Source: Lachnospiraceae bacterium
GTDB taxonomy: Bacteria > Bacillota > Clostridia > Lachnospirales > Lachnospiraceae
Direction: 5' to 3'
DNA length: 6,428 nucleotides
Assembly (NCBI GenBank): GCA_017615375.1
Contig: JAGAAH010000096.1
Span: 1-6,428 of the forward strand
Each line of letters begins with the position of its first letter. The stretch's first letter is position 1. A program made the position numbers and the translations under genes. The notes under the pieces are model-generated. The model did no database searches and was not told the DNA's origin. It was given only the letters and a program-made list of their open reading frames with translations. This document shows positions 6,421 to 6,428 of the stretch, in pieces.

Positions 6421-6428
6421 AATTTAAA

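Overview
The window looks like chromosomal DNA from an anaerobic, low-to-moderate G+C Firmicute, most likely a Clostridia member of the Lachnospiraceae/Butyrivibrio type. This rests on strong purine-rich Shine-Dalgarno sites (AGGAGG, GGGGG), GTG and ATG starts, an AT-rich intergenic region, and the protein families present: an M3B oligoendopeptidase F, a Gram-positive style lipoprotein-anchored amino-acid ABC importer, and LuxS. The genus assignment is inference.

Layout. Positions 1-1563 (minus strand) hold the first 521 codons of an oligoendopeptidase F gene (pepF) whose 3' end lies outside the left edge. A 168-base AT-rich divergent intergenic region (1564-1731) separates it from a tightly packed plus-strand gene set that fills the rest: amino-acid ABC permease (1732-2424), ABC ATPase (2435-3169), substrate-binding lipoprotein (3194-4003), 5'-methylthioadenosine/S-adenosylhomocysteine nucleosidase mtnN (4014-4718), a 12-TM major facilitator of the oxalate/formate-antiporter-like type (4718-5923), and S-ribosylhomocysteine lyase luxS (5925-6404). 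Gaps are 1-24 bases, one junction overlaps by one base, and no terminator-like hairpin was seen between the genes. A perfect AGGAGG at 6415-6420 suggests at least one more gene follows just past the right edge.

How they fit together. MtnN cleaves S-adenosylhomocysteine to S-ribosylhomocysteine plus adenine, and LuxS splits S-ribosylhomocysteine into homocysteine and DPD, the precursor of autoinducer-2. Both steps of the activated methyl cycle are therefore encoded together. The ABC importer's binding protein resembles the cystine-binding TcyA/FliY group, so the operon plausibly couples sulfur amino-acid uptake to homocysteine regeneration. The major facilitator between mtnN and luxS has no assignable substrate. 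Its position makes it a candidate carrier for a metabolite of this pathway, and it is the most interesting open question here. The divergent peptidase would supply amino acids from peptides, but a functional link to the operon is only suggested by proximity. I see no mobile element, CRISPR array, tRNA or rRNA.
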